Below, in pieces: positions 26,866 to 36,870 of a stretch of 64,000 bases of DNA. How positions within the stretch are numbered: the first letter of the stretch is position 1; each line of letters begins with the position of its first letter. This DNA is from Escherichia coli (lineage in GTDB: Bacteria > Pseudomonadota > Gammaproteobacteria > Enterobacterales > Enterobacteriaceae). The translations under genes and the position numbers were made by a program. The notes under the pieces were generated by a model that made no database searches, was not told where the DNA came from, and saw only the letters and a program-made list of their open reading frames with translations. The DNA lies in NCBI GenBank assembly GCA_021307345.1, contig CP089930.1, positions 2,356,001-2,420,000 on the forward strand, given 5' to 3'.

Positions 26866-27063
26866 ATGAATTCGACAATCTGGCTGGCGCTTGCTCTGGT
26901 TTTGGTGCTGGAAGGTTTAGGACCGATGCTTTACCCGCAGGCGTGGAAGAAGATGATCTCTGCGATGACCAATTTACCCGATAATATTTTACGTCGTTTT
27001 GGTGGTGGACTTGTGGTTGCGGGCGTTGTGGTCTACTACATGTTGAGGAAAACGATTGGCTGA
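26866..27063 (+). CDS. yjeT: Small membrane protein YjeT (DUF2065)
   Basis: 65-residue protein with two hydrophobic segments (residues about 3-22 and 43-60) joined by a short polar loop (QAWKKMISAMTNLPDNILRR). Function unknown. The family is conserved beside hflC in gamma-proteobacteria, which hints at a role near FtsH-HflKC, but that is inference. Its ribosome site TATAAGGA lies seven bases before the ATG, just after the hflC terminator. Confidence 0.88.
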   Translation: MNSTIWLALALVLVLEGLGPMLYPQAWKKMISAMTNLPDNILRRFGGGLVVAGVVVYYMLRKTIG

Positions 27064-27131
27064 ACAAAAAATAGACTGATTAAGGTCATTTTTGGATGCA
27101 AAAAGTGCTGTAACTCTGAAAAAGCGATGGT

Positions 27132-27161
27132 AGAATCCATTTTTAAGCAAACGGTGATTTT
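27132..27161 (+). promoter_or_regulatory. purA -10 element and PurR-type operator
   Basis: TAGAAT at 27132-27137 is a plausible -10. AAGCAAACGGTGATTT at 27146-27161 resembles the 16-base PurR consensus ACGCAAACGTTTTCGT in its left half and coincides with the purA operator I recall. No convincing -35 is present at 17 bases. Confidence 0.5.
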
Positions 27162-27163
27162 GA

Positions 27164-28465
<1,302 letters not shown>

Positions 28466-28519
28466 TCCTGGTACGCCTGGCAGATATTTTGCCTGCCGGG
28501 CTAACAGTGTGATACATTG

Positions 28520-28554
28520 CTGTGTCGGGTAAGCCATTATGCTATCCGACACAG
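28520..28554 (+). terminator. Hairpin after purA
   Basis: CTGTGTCGGGTA pairs with TATCCGACACAG (one G-T pair) around an 11-base loop. No T tract follows, so it could be an mRNA 3' end stabiliser rather than an intrinsic terminator. Confidence 0.5.
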
Positions 28555-28669
28555 TGTTAAATCCTCGCTTTTTTCCTTCCCCAAACTGAAATAAATTAGC
28601 GACACAGCTTGTGGCTGGTTTATCATCAATGTAAATGTATTTTTTCCCGATTTCCCTTTTGAGGTTGAT

Positions 28670-29095
28670 GTGCAGTTAACGAGTTTCACTGATTACGGAT
28701 TACGTGCGCTGATCTACATGGCGTCATTGCCAGAAGGGCGGATGACCAGTATTTCTGAAGTGACTGACGTCTACGGCGTCTCCCGTAATCATATGGTCAA
28801 AATAATCAATCAACTTAGTCGTGCCGGCTACGTGACTGCTGTTCGTGGAAAAAATGGCGGCATTCGCCTGGGTAAACCGGCGAGTGCGATACGTATTGGT
28901 GATGTGGTGCGCGAGCTGGAACCCTTATCGCTGGTGAATTGCAGCAGTGAGTTTTGCCACATTACACCTGCCTGTCGGTTGAAACAGGCACTTTCTAAGG
29001 CCGTGCAAAGTTTTCTTACGGAACTGGATAACTACACGCTTGCCGATTTGGTTGAAGAGAATCAACCGCTTTATAAATTATTGCTGGTGGAGTGA
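28670..29095 (+). CDS. nsrR: Nitric-oxide-sensing repressor NsrR
   Basis: 141-residue Rrf2-family winged-helix repressor that holds an iron-sulfur cluster and releases DNA when the cluster is nitrosylated. The cluster ligands are Cys91, Cys96 and Cys102 ([14 protein letters not shown]). The helix-turn-helix is around [20 protein letters not shown]. The start is GTG at 28670-28672; [17 protein letters not shown] is the conserved Rrf2 N-terminus. Known targets include hmp, ytfE and hcp; the ytfE operator is in this window at 62.2 kb. Its stop overlaps an in-frame ATG upstream of rnr. Confidence 0.96.
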
Positions 29096-29133
29096 CGAAA
29101 ATCTTCATCAGAGATGACAACGGAGGAACCGAG

Positions 29134-31575
29134 ATGTCACAAGATCCTTTCCAGGAACGCGAAGCTGAAAAATACGCGAATCCCATCCCTAGCCGGGAAT
29201 TTATCCTCGAACATTTAACCAAACGTGAAAAACCGGCCAGCCGTGATGAGCTGGCTGTAGAACTGCACATTGAAGGCGAAGAGCAGCTTGAAGGCCTGCG
29301 TCGCCGCCTGCGCGCGATGGAGCGCGACGGTCAACTGGTCTTCACTCGCCGTCAGTGCTATGCGCTGCCGGAACGCCTCGATCTGGTGAAAGGTACAGTT
29401 ATTGGTCACCGTGATGGCTACGGCTTTCTGCGGGTTGAAGGACGTAAAGATGATTTGTATCTCTCCAGCGAGCAGATGAAAACCTGCATTCATGGCGATC
29501 AGGTGCTGGCGCAGCCGCTGGGCGCTGACCGTAAAGGCCGCCGTGAAGCGCGTATTGTCCGTGTACTGGTGCCAAAAACCAGCCAGATTGTTGGTCGCTA
29601 CTTTACCGAAGCGGGCGTCGGCTTTGTGGTTCCTGACGACAGCCGTTTGAGCTTCGATATCTTAATCCCGCCAGATCAGATCATGGGCGCGCGGATGGGC
29701 TTTGTGGTGGTGGTCGAACTGACCCAACGCCCGACTCGTCGTACCAAAGCGGTGGGTAAAATCGTCGAGGTGCTTGGCGATAATATGGGCACCGGCATGG
29801 CGGTTGATATCGCTCTGCGCACCCATGAAATCCCGTACATCTGGCCACAGGCTGTTGAGCAACAGGTTGCCGGACTGAAAGAAGAAGTGCCGGAAGAAGC
29901 AAAAGCAGGCCGTGTCGATCTGCGCGATTTACCGCTGGTCACCATTGATGGCGAAGACGCCCGCGACTTTGACGATGCAGTTTACTGCGAGAAAAAACGC
30001 GGCGGCGGCTGGCGTTTATGGGTCGCAATTGCCGATGTCAGCTACTATGTGCGTCCGCCAACGCCGCTGGACAGAGAAGCGCGTAACCGTGGTACGTCGG
30101 TGTACTTCCCGTCGCAGGTTATCCCGATGCTGCCGGAAGTGCTCTCTAACGGCCTGTGTTCGCTCAACCCACAGGTAGACCGCCTGTGTATGGTGTGCGA
30201 GATGACCATTTCGTCGAAAGGTCGCCTGACTGGCTACAAATTCTACGAAGCGGTGATGAGCTCTCACGCGCGCCTGACCTACACCAAAGTCTGGCATATT
30301 CTGCAGGGCGATCAGGATCTGCGCGAGCAGTACGCACCGCTGGTTAAGCATCTCGAAGAGTTGCATAACCTCTATAAAGTGCTGGATAAAGCCCGTGAAG
30401 AACGCGGCGGGATCTCGTTTGAGAGCGAAGAAGCGAAGTTCATTTTCAACGCTGAACGCCGTATTGAACGTATCGAACAGACTCAGCGTAACGACGCGCA
30501 CAAATTAATTGAAGAGTGTATGATCCTGGCGAATATCTCGGCGGCACGTTTCGTTGAGAAAGCCAAAGAACCCGCACTGTTCCGTATACACGACAAGCCG
30601 AGCACCGAAGCGATTACCTCTTTCCGTTCAGTGCTGGCGGAGCTGGGGCTGGAACTGCCGGGCGGTAACAAGCCAGAACCGCGCGACTACGCGGAACTGC
30701 TGGAGTCGGTTGCCGATCGTCCTGACGCAGAAATGCTGCAAACCATGCTGCTGCGTTCAATGAAACAGGCGATTTATGATCCGGAAAATCGTGGTCACTT
30801 CGGCCTGGCATTGCAGTCCTATGCGCACTTTACTTCGCCGATTCGTCGTTATCCTGACCTGACGCTGCACCGCGCCATTAAGTATCTGCTGGCGAAAGAG
30901 CAGGGGCATCAGGGCAACACCACTGAAACTGGCGGCTACCATTATTCGATGGAAGAGATGCTGCAACTGGGTCAGCACTGTTCGATGGCGGAACGTCGTG
31001 CCGACGAAGCAACGCGCGATGTGGCTGACTGGCTGAAGTGTGACTTCATGCTCGATCAGGTTGGTAACGTCTTTAAAGGTGTAATTTCCAGCGTCACAGG
31101 CTTCGGTTTCTTTGTTCGTCTGGATGACTTATTCATCGATGGTCTGGTTCACGTCTCTTCGCTGGACAACGACTACTATCGCTTTGATCAAGTCGGACAA
31201 CGCCTGATGGGCGAATCCAGCGGCCAGACTTATCGCCTGGGCGACCGCGTGGAAGTTCGCGTCGAAGCGGTTAATATGGACGAGCGCAAAATCGACTTTA
31301 GCCTGATCTCCAGCGAACGTGCACCGCGCAACGTCGGTAAAACGGCGCGCGAGAAAGCCAAAAAAGGCGATGCAGGCAAAAAAGGCGGTAAGCGTCGTCA
31401 GGTCGGCAAAAAGGTAAACTTTGAGCCAGACAGCGCCTTCCGTGGTGAGAAAAAAGCGAAGCCGAAAGCGGCGAAGAAAGACGCGAAAAAAGCGAAGAAG
31501 CCATCGGCTAAAACGCAGAAAATAGCCGCTGCAACCAAAGCGAAGCGTGCGGCGAAGAAAAAAGTGGCAGAGTGA
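29134..31575 (+). CDS. rnr: Exoribonuclease RNase R
   Basis: 813-residue processive 3'-5' exonuclease that degrades structured RNA and acts in ribosome quality control and trans-translation. Order of domains: N-terminal helix-turn-helix, two cold-shock domains, catalytic RNB domain with the metal-binding acidic cluster [15 protein letters not shown] (about 270-284), S1 domain (about 644-725) and a lysine-rich tail (about 730-813) bound by SmpB. The start [10 protein letters not shown] follows GGAGG by eight bases; an ATG 14 codons upstream overlaps the nsrR stop and lacks family support. Cotranscribed with nsrR. Confidence 0.97.
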   Translation: MSQDPFQEREAEKYANPIPSREFILEHLTKREKPASRDELAVELHIEGEEQLEGLRRRLRAMERDGQLVFTRRQCYALPERLDLVKGTVIGHRDGYGFLRVEGRKDDLYLSSEQMKTCIHGDQVLAQPLGADRKGRREARIVRVLVPKTSQIVGRYFTEAGVGFVVPDDSRLSFDILIPPDQIMGARMGFVVVVELTQRPTRRTKAVGKIVEVLGDNMGTGMAVDIALRTHEIPYIWPQAVEQQVAGLKEEVPEEAKAGRVDLRDLPLVTIDGEDARDFDDAVYCEKKRGGGWRLWVAIADVSYYVRPPTPLDREARNRGTSVYFPSQVIPMLPEVLSNGLCSLNPQVDRLCMVCEMTISSKGRLTGYKFYEAVMSSHARLTYTKVWHILQGDQDLREQYAPLVKHLEELHNLYKVLDKAREERGGISFESEEAKFIFNAERRIERIEQTQRNDAHKLIEECMILANISAARFVEKAKEPALFRIHDKPSTEAITSFRSVLAELGLELPGGNKPEPRDYAELLESVADRPDAEMLQTMLLRSMKQAIYDPENRGHFGLALQSYAHFTSPIRRYPDLTLHRAIKYLLAKEQGHQGNTTETGGYHYSMEEMLQLGQHCSMAERRADEATRDVADWLKCDFMLDQVGNVFKGVISSVTGFGFFVRLDDLFIDGLVHVSSLDNDYYRFDQVGQRLMGESSGQTYRLGDRVEVRVEAVNMDERKIDFSLISSERAPRNVGKTAREKAKKGDAGKKGGKRRQVGKKVNFEPDSAFRGEKKAKPKAAKKDAKKAKKPSAKTQKIAAATKAKRAAKKKVAE

Positions 31576-31580
31576 TCATT

Positions 31581-31603
31581 ACCCTCTTCAAACAGAAGAG
31601 GGT
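31581..31603 (+). terminator. Hairpin after rnr
   Basis: Perfect nine-pair stem ACCCTCTTC/GAAGAGGGT with loop AAACA, five bases after the rnr stop. It is followed by TAGTATT, only weakly T-rich. A related hairpin (CTCTTC-AAAAA-GAAGAGGG type) recurs at about 31788-31807. Confidence 0.6.
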
Positions 31604-31636
31604 TAGTATTATGACCAACGCAAAAATTCACTCGGA

Positions 31637-31680
31637 CAGTCCCCTCGCCCCTTTGGGGAGAGGGTTAGGGTGAGGGGAAC
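31637..31680. repeat. CCCTCTCC-type intergenic inverted repeat
   Basis: The segment CCCCTCGCCCCTTTGGGG followed by AGAGGGTTAGGGTGAGGGG forms an imperfect palindrome. It resembles a short repeat scattered in enterobacterial intergenic DNA. A partial inverted echo (GCCCTCACC) follows near 31710. Class name uncertain. Confidence 0.5.
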
Positions 31681-31817
31681 AGGCCAGCACTGGCGCGTAT
31701 AATTGCCCTCACCTGGGCCCATTCGCCTTCCAGGGGGAGAAAACCGTGCCCACGTTAACGAGTGAACTTGTTTGTCAGCAATCTCGCTCTCTTCAAAAAG
31801 AAGAGGGTGAATTATCC

Positions 31818-31846
31818 GTAGGCCAGATAAGCGTAGCGCATCAGGC
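31818..31846. repeat. REP (repetitive extragenic palindrome) element
   Basis: GTAGGCC-AGATAAGCG-TAGCGC-ATCAGGC fits the REP consensus (inverted form of GCCTGATGCGAC...CTTATC.GGCCTAC). It lies 25 bases before the rlmB start. Confidence 0.8.
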
Positions 31847-31870
31847 AAAACGTAAACAACGAGTACATTA

Positions 31871-32602
31871 ATGAGCGAAATGATTTACGGCATCCACGCA
31901 GTGCAGGCCCTGCTGGAGCGCGCCCCTGAACGTTTTCAGGAAGTCTTTATTTTAAAAGGCCGTGAAGATAAACGTCTGTTGCCGCTGATTCACGCCCTTG
32001 AGTCCCAGGGCGTGGTTATCCAGCTGGCAAACCGCCAATATCTCGACGAGAAAAGCGACGGTGCCGTGCATCAGGGCATTATCGCCCGTGTGAAGCCAGG
32101 ACGGCAGTATCAGGAAAACGATCTGCCAGATCTGATTGCTTCGCTCGATCAGCCGTTCCTGCTGATCCTCGACGGCGTAACCGATCCGCATAACCTTGGT
32201 GCGTGCCTGCGTAGCGCGGATGCCGCTGGCGTTCATGCAGTGATTGTGCCGAAAGATCGCTCCGCTCAACTCAACGCCACGGCGAAAAAAGTGGCCTGTG
32301 GTGCGGCAGAAAGCGTTCCGCTGATTCGGGTGACTAACCTGGCGCGCACTATGCGTATGTTGCAGGAAGAGAATATCTGGATCGTCGGTACGGCAGGTGA
32401 AGCGGATCATACGCTTTATCAGAGCAAAATGACCGGGCGCCTGGCGCTGGTGATGGGCGCGGAAGGTGAAGGTATGCGTCGCCTGACCCGTGAACATTGC
32501 GATGAACTGATTAGTATTCCGATGGCAGGTAGCGTTTCTTCCCTGAACGTTTCGGTTGCGACCGGAATTTGCTTATTTGAAGCAGTTCGCCAGCGTAGCT
32601 AA
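31871..32602 (+). CDS. rlmB: 23S rRNA Gm2251 methyltransferase RlmB
   Basis: 243-residue SPOUT-family methyltransferase that 2'-O-methylates G2251 in the peptidyl-transferase loop. An N-terminal L30e-like RNA-binding domain (about 1-75) precedes the trefoil-knot domain with [20 protein letters not shown] (motif 1), VMGAEGEGM (motif 2) and [15 protein letters not shown] (motif 3). It follows rnr after a 295-base repeat-rich gap and ends in a strong terminator. Confidence 0.97.
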
Positions 32603-32617
32603 TTTCTCTGAATTATA

Positions 32618-32649
32618 AAAAACCATCCATATTTGGATGGTTTTTTTTT
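32618..32649 (+). terminator. rlmB terminator
   Basis: The stem AACCATCC/GGATGGTT around ATATTT is followed by an unbroken run of T residues from 32641. A classic intrinsic terminator, with A residues on the other side that could also serve the minus strand. Confidence 0.9.
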
Positions 32650-32728
32650 ATCTATAGCTGGTAAGATAATTACGCTCTATAAATATTCATTTTATTAATA
32701 ATTAAATTTAATTTATATGGAATAATAT

Positions 32729-33130
32729 ATGACATGGAATCCGTTGGCGCTGGCGACGGCGCTGCAAACTGTACCTGAACAAAATATTGATGTAACAAAT
32801 GGCGAGAACGCATTAATTATTAAAATGAATGATTATGGCGATTTGCAAATCAATATTCTTTTTACTTCTCGCCAGATGATTATCGAAACCTTTATTTGTC
32901 CGGTAAGTAGTATCAGCAATCCAGATGAATTTAATACCTTCTTATTAAGAAATCAGAAGATGATGCCGCTGTCATCGGTAGGGATCTCCAGTGTGCAACA
33001 GGAAGAGTATTACATCGTTTTCGGGGCGTTATCGCTTAAATCTTCCCTTGACGACATCCTGCTGGAGATAACCACGCTGGTGGATAACGCATTGGATCTG
33101 GCTGAAATTACTGAAGAATATTCACACTAA
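32729..33130 (+). CDS. yjfI: DUF2170 protein YjfI
   Basis: 133-residue acidic soluble protein without signal peptide or membrane helix. The family is DUF2170 and its function is unknown. It is the first gene of yjfI-yjfJ-yjfK-yjfL-yjfM-yjfC, all on one strand with short gaps, and lies 18 bases before yjfJ. A very AT-rich segment (about 32688-32726) precedes it and probably holds the operon promoter. Linkage to a PspA-like protein suggests a membrane-related role, but nothing in the protein itself shows an activity. Confidence 0.88.
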   Translation: MTWNPLALATALQTVPEQNIDVTNGENALIIKMNDYGDLQINILFTSRQMIIETFICPVSSISNPDEFNTFLLRNQKMMPLSSVGISSVQQEEYYIVFGALSLKSSLDDILLEITTLVDNALDLAEITEEYSH

Positions 33131-33148
33131 TTACAAGGATTCGTATTT

Positions 33149-33847
33149 ATGGGGATTTTAAAAAGTTTATTTACGCTGGGGAAATCATTTATCGCGCAGG
33201 CGGAAGAGTCCATTGAAGAAACCCAGGGTGTGCGGATGCTGGAACAACATATTCGCGACGCTAAAGCTGAACTGGATAAAGCCGGGAAATCTCGCGTCGA
33301 TCTGCTGGCACGAGTGAAATTAAGCAACGACAAACTGAAAGACTTACGTGCACGTAAAGCGGGTCTGGAAGCCCGTGCGCTGGAAGCGTTAAGTAAGAAC
33401 GTTAATCCATCGTTGATTAATGAAGTTGCTGAAGAAATCGCGCGTCTTGAGAATCTTATTACCGCTGAAGAACAAGTATTGTCGAATCTGGAAGTTTCCC
33501 GCGATGGCGTGGAAAAAGCGGTTGCGGCGACGGCACAGCGTATCGCTCAGTTTGAGCAGCAAATGGAAGTTGTTAAGGCCACTGAAGCTATGCAACGTGC
33601 GCAGCAGGCTGTGACGACATCTACAGTTGGCGCGTCTTCCAGCGTTTCGACAGCGGCAGAATCCTTAAAACGCCTGCAAACGCGTCAGGCCGAACGTCAG
33701 GCTCGTCTGGATGCTGCCGCACAGCTGGAGAAAGTCGCAGACGGTCGCGACCTCGATGAAAAGCTGGCGGAAGCCGGAATTGGCGGCACCAATAAAAGCA
33801 GTGCCCAGGATGTGCTGGCAAGACTGCAACGCCAACAGGGTGAGTAA
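33149..33847 (+). CDS. yjfJ: PspA/IM30-family protein YjfJ
   Basis: 232-residue protein of the PspA/Vipp1 family, mostly long alpha-helical coiled coil (about 25-190, rich in Ala, Glu, Lys, Arg and Gln). The N-terminus MGILKSLFTLGKSFIAQAEE is amphipathic, like the membrane-binding helix of PspA. By family it should bind damaged membrane as an ESCRT-III-like oligomer. It is distinct from the phage-shock PspA of the psp operon. Position 2 in the yjfI-yjfC cluster. Confidence 0.9.
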   Translation: MGILKSLFTLGKSFIAQAEESIEETQGVRMLEQHIRDAKAELDKAGKSRVDLLARVKLSNDKLKDLRARKAGLEARALEALSKNVNPSLINEVAEEIARLENLITAEEQVLSNLEVSRDGVEKAVAATAQRIAQFEQQMEVVKATEAMQRAQQAVTTSTVGASSSVSTAAESLKRLQTRQAERQARLDAAAQLEKVADGRDLDEKLAEAGIGGTNKSSAQDVLARLQRQQGE

Positions 33848-33897
33848 TTTTTTTGCCAGCCTCACTGCAAGGCTGGCAACTATTTTAAGGATAAAAT

Positions 33898-34557
33898 ATG
33901 TCTGGTTTTTTCCAGCGCCTGTTTGGCAAGGATGATAAGCCTGCTATTAATCGTGGTCCGCTGGGACTCCACCTCAATAGTGGCTTTACGCTCGACACGT
34001 TAGCGTTTCGTTTGCTGGAAGAGGCATTACTGATCGAGTTACCGGGTGAAGAATATACCGTGGCCGCCGTCAGCCGCATCGATCTGGGCGGCGGTAGTCA
34101 GATTTTTCGCTATTACACTTCCGGCGATGAATTTCTGCAAATCAACACCACCGGCGGCGAAAATATTGATGACATTGATGATATCAAGCTCTTTGTCTAT
34201 GAAGAGAGCTACGGTATCAGCAAAGAAAGCCACTGGCGCGAGGCGATCAACGCCAAAGCGATGGGGGCGATAACCTTAAACTGGCAGGAAAAACGCTGGC
34301 AGCGATTTTTTAACAGTGAAGAACCGGGAAATATTGAACCCGTTTACATGCTGGAAAAAGTAGAAAATCAAAACCATGCCAAATGGGAAGTGCATAATTT
34401 TACTATGGGTTACCAGCGGCAGGTGACCGAAGATACCTGTGAATATTTGCTGTTAAATGGTGAGGAATCTTTTAACGACCTCGGTGAACCGGAGTGGTTA
34501 TTTTCTCGCGCGCTGGGTGTCGATATCCCACTGACATCACTTCATATTATTGGTTAA
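33898..34557 (+). CDS. yjfK: DUF2491 protein YjfK
   Basis: 219-residue protein beginning MSGFFQRLFGKDDKP, followed by a soluble mixed alpha/beta region rich in aromatic and acidic residues. The family is DUF2491 and its activity is unknown. It co-occurs with PspA-like and DUF350 proteins. 17 bases separate it from yjfL. Confidence 0.88.
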   Translation: MSGFFQRLFGKDDKPAINRGPLGLHLNSGFTLDTLAFRLLEEALLIELPGEEYTVAAVSRIDLGGGSQIFRYYTSGDEFLQINTTGGENIDDIDDIKLFVYEESYGISKESHWREAINAKAMGAITLNWQEKRWQRFFNSEEPGNIEPVYMLEKVENQNHAKWEVHNFTMGYQRQVTEDTCEYLLLNGEESFNDLGEPEWLFSRALGVDIPLTSLHIIG

Positions 34558-34574
34558 TTACAGGGACGTTTACA

Positions 34575-34973
34575 ATGCATATACTGGATTCACTCCTCGC
34601 TTTTAGCGCCTATTTTTTTATCGGCGTAGCTATGGTGATTATCTTTCTTTTTATCTATTCCAAAATTACTCCGCATAATGAATGGCAGTTGATCAAGAAT
34701 AATAACACTGCGGCGTCGCTGGCGTTCAGCGGCACGTTGTTGGGTTACGTTATTCCATTATCCAGTGCGGCAATCAATGCGGTGAGTATTCCAGATTATT
34801 TTGCCTGGGGCGGAATCGCACTGGTAATTCAGTTACTCGTTTTTGCTGGCGTCAGACTTTATATGCCGGCATTAAGCGATAAAATTATTAATCACAACAC
34901 TGCGGCAGGAATGTTTATGGGAACCGCCGCGCTGGCTGGCGGTATTTTTAACGCAGCTTGTATGACATGGTAA
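34575..34973 (+). CDS. yjfL: DUF350 membrane protein YjfL
   Basis: 132-residue inner-membrane protein with four hydrophobic helices. The family is DUF350, two copies of a two-helix unit. I chose the ATG at 34575 (MHILDSLLAF); an earlier in-frame ATG inside yjfK would add 27 residues. DUF350 proteins often pair with DUF1190 proteins and ATP-grasp ligases, as here. Function unknown. Confidence 0.9.
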   Translation: MHILDSLLAFSAYFFIGVAMVIIFLFIYSKITPHNEWQLIKNNNTAASLAFSGTLLGYVIPLSSAAINAVSIPDYFAWGGIALVIQLLVFAGVRLYMPALSDKIINHNTAAGMFMGTAALAGGIFNAACMTW

Positions 34974-34982
34974 TGGACGATC

Positions 34983-35621
34983 ATGGCCAGAAAACGCAAA
35001 TCAAGAAATAACAGTAAAATTGGTCACGGAGCGATCAGTCGCATTGGTAGACCGAATAATCCTTTTGAACCGCGTCGCAATCGCTACGCACAAAAATACT
35101 TAACGTTGGCGCTAATGGGCGGTGCCGCTTTTTTCGTATTGAAAGGTTGTGCCGATAGCGGCGATGTCGATAACGACGGCGACGGAACGTTTTATTCGAC
35201 AGTGCAGGATTGTATTGATGACGGTAATAATTCAGACATCTGTGCGCATGGCTGGAACAACGCCAAAGCGGCGTTTTATGCCGATGTTCCGAAGAATATG
35301 ACTCAGCAGAATTGTCAGTCTAAGTATGAAAATTGTTACTACGACAACGTTGAACAGAGTTGGATCCCGGTAATATCTGGATTTTTATTAAGCCGGGTTA
35401 TTCGTAAAGATCGCGATGAGCAGTTTGTTTATAACAGCGGCGGTTCCTCTTATGCTTCGCGCCCCGTCTGGCGCAGCACTTCCGGTGATTACTCCTGGCG
35501 CTCCGGTTCTGGCAAAAAAGAGTCTTACTCCTCGGGCAGCTTTACCACCAGAAAAGCCTCAACGGTTTCGCGCGGCGGCTATGGTCGCTCCTCCAGCGCC
35601 CGTGGGCATTGGGGAGGCTAA
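34983..35621 (+). CDS. yjfM: DUF1190 protein YjfM
   Basis: 212-residue protein. A basic N-terminus (MARKRKSRNNSKIGHG) is followed by one hydrophobic segment (about 40-56, LTLALMGGAAFFVLKGC). The outer part has four Cys residues spread over DCIDDG, DICAHGW, NCQSKYENCYYDN, and a Ser/Gly/Tyr/Arg-rich tail (about 145-212). It resembles YgiB, whose gene also neighbours a YjfC-like ATP-grasp gene (ygiC). The repetitive tail could be a substrate for the neighbouring ligase; that is inference. The stop is two bases before the yjfC start. Confidence 0.88.
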   Translation: MARKRKSRNNSKIGHGAISRIGRPNNPFEPRRNRYAQKYLTLALMGGAAFFVLKGCADSGDVDNDGDGTFYSTVQDCIDDGNNSDICAHGWNNAKAAFYADVPKNMTQQNCQSKYENCYYDNVEQSWIPVISGFLLSRVIRKDRDEQFVYNSGGSSYASRPVWRSTSGDYSWRSGSGKKESYSSGSFTTRKASTVSRGGYGRSSSARGHWGG

Positions 35622-35623
35622 TC

Positions 35624-36787
35624 ATGCTGAGACATAACGTCCCTGTGCGGCAGGATCTTGACCAGATCGCCGCCGACAACGGTTTCGACTTTCATATCAT
35701 CGATAATGAGATCTATTGGGATGAGAGTCGAGCCTATCGCTTTACTCTGCGCCAGATTGAAGAGCAGATCGAAAAACCAACCGCAGAGTTACATCAGATG
35801 TGCCTTGAGGTGGTGGAGCGTGCGGTTAAAGATGAACAGATCCTGACGCAACTGGCGATCCCGCCGTTGCACTGGGATGTGATCGCTGAAAGCTGGCGGG
35901 CGCGCGATCCTTCGCTGTATGGTCGGATGGATTTTGCCTGGTGTGGTAATGCGCCGGTGAAGCTGCTTGAGTACAACGCCGATACGCCGACTTCGTTGTA
36001 TGAGTCGGCATATTTCCAGTGGCTATGGCTGGAGGATGCGCGGCGCAGCGGCGTTATTCCACGTGACGCCGATCAGTACAATGCCATTCAGGAACGCCTC
36101 ATCTCGCGCTTTAGTGAACTTTACAGTCGGGAGCCGTTTTATTTTTGCTGCTGTCAGGACACCGATGAAGACAGGAGTACCGTGCTGTACTTGCAGGACT
36201 GCGCCCAGCAGGCAGGGCAGGAGTCGCGGTTTATCTACATTGAAGATCTTGGCCTGGGCGTCGGCGGCGTGCTGACCGATCTTGATGATAACGTCATCCA
36301 GCGTGCATTTAAGCTGTATCCGCTGGAGTGGATGATGCGTGACGATAACGGTCCTCTGCTGCGCAAGCGCCGTGAGCAATGGGTGGAGCCGCTATGGAAA
36401 AGCATATTGAGCAATAAAGGGTTAATGCCGTTGCTTTGGCGCTTCTTCCCTGGTCATCCTAACCTTCTGGCCTCCTGGTTTGAGGGCGAAAAACCGCAGA
36501 TTGCCGCTGGCGAAAGTTATGTGCGTAAACCGATCTACTCGCGCGAAGGCGGCAACGTCACCATTTTCAACGGTCAGAATGATGTCGTTGACCATGCTGA
36601 TGGTGATTACGCCGATGAACCGATGATCTACCAGGCATTTCAACCGCTGCCGCGTTTTGGCGATAGCTACACACTGATTGGTAGCTGGATTGTCGATGAT
36701 GAAGCGTGCGGAATGGGTATTCGCGAAGATAACACGCTGATCACTAAAGACACTTCGCGTTTTGTTCCGCATTACATTGCGGGTTAA
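35624..36787 (+). CDS. yjfC: ATP-grasp ligase YjfC (glutathionylspermidine synthase-like)
   Basis: 387-residue protein homologous to the synthetase domain of glutathionylspermidine synthase, of the ATP-grasp carbon-nitrogen ligase type. Visible marks are LLEYNADTPTSLYES (about 106-120), YVRKPIYSREGGNVTIF (lysine and glycine-loop of the ATP site) and SWIVDDEACGMGIREDN near the C-terminus. The amidase domain of the full synthase is absent, so the substrate need not be spermidine. The start MLRHNVPVRQ at 35624 follows GGGGAGG. Last gene of the yjfI-yjfC cluster. Confidence 0.9.
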   Translation: MLRHNVPVRQDLDQIAADNGFDFHIIDNEIYWDESRAYRFTLRQIEEQIEKPTAELHQMCLEVVERAVKDEQILTQLAIPPLHWDVIAESWRARDPSLYGRMDFAWCGNAPVKLLEYNADTPTSLYESAYFQWLWLEDARRSGVIPRDADQYNAIQERLISRFSELYSREPFYFCCCQDTDEDRSTVLYLQDCAQQAGQESRFIYIEDLGLGVGGVLTDLDDNVIQRAFKLYPLEWMMRDDNGPLLRKRREQWVEPLWKSILSNKGLMPLLWRFFPGHPNLLASWFEGEKPQIAAGESYVRKPIYSREGGNVTIFNGQNDVVDHADGDYADEPMIYQAFQPLPRFGDSYTLIGSWIVDDEACGMGIREDNTLITKDTSRFVPHYIAG

Positions 36788-36823
36788 GAATGTTTTAGCA
36801 ATCTCTTTCTGTCAGGAATCCGT

Positions 36824-36851
36824 GGCAGTGACCATACTAATGGTGACTGCC
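36824..36851. promoter_or_regulatory. Long inverted repeat just before aidB
   Basis: GGCAGT-G-ACCAT / ATGGT-G-ACTGCC: two perfect arms of six and five pairs with a single G-G mismatch and a four-base centre. It ends 19 bases before the aidB GTG and just before the ribosome site GGAGGGAG. It could be an mRNA hairpin or a protein-binding palindrome; Ada and AidB itself are known to act upstream of aidB. Confidence 0.5.
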
Positions 36852-36870
36852 ATTGATGGAGGGAGACACA

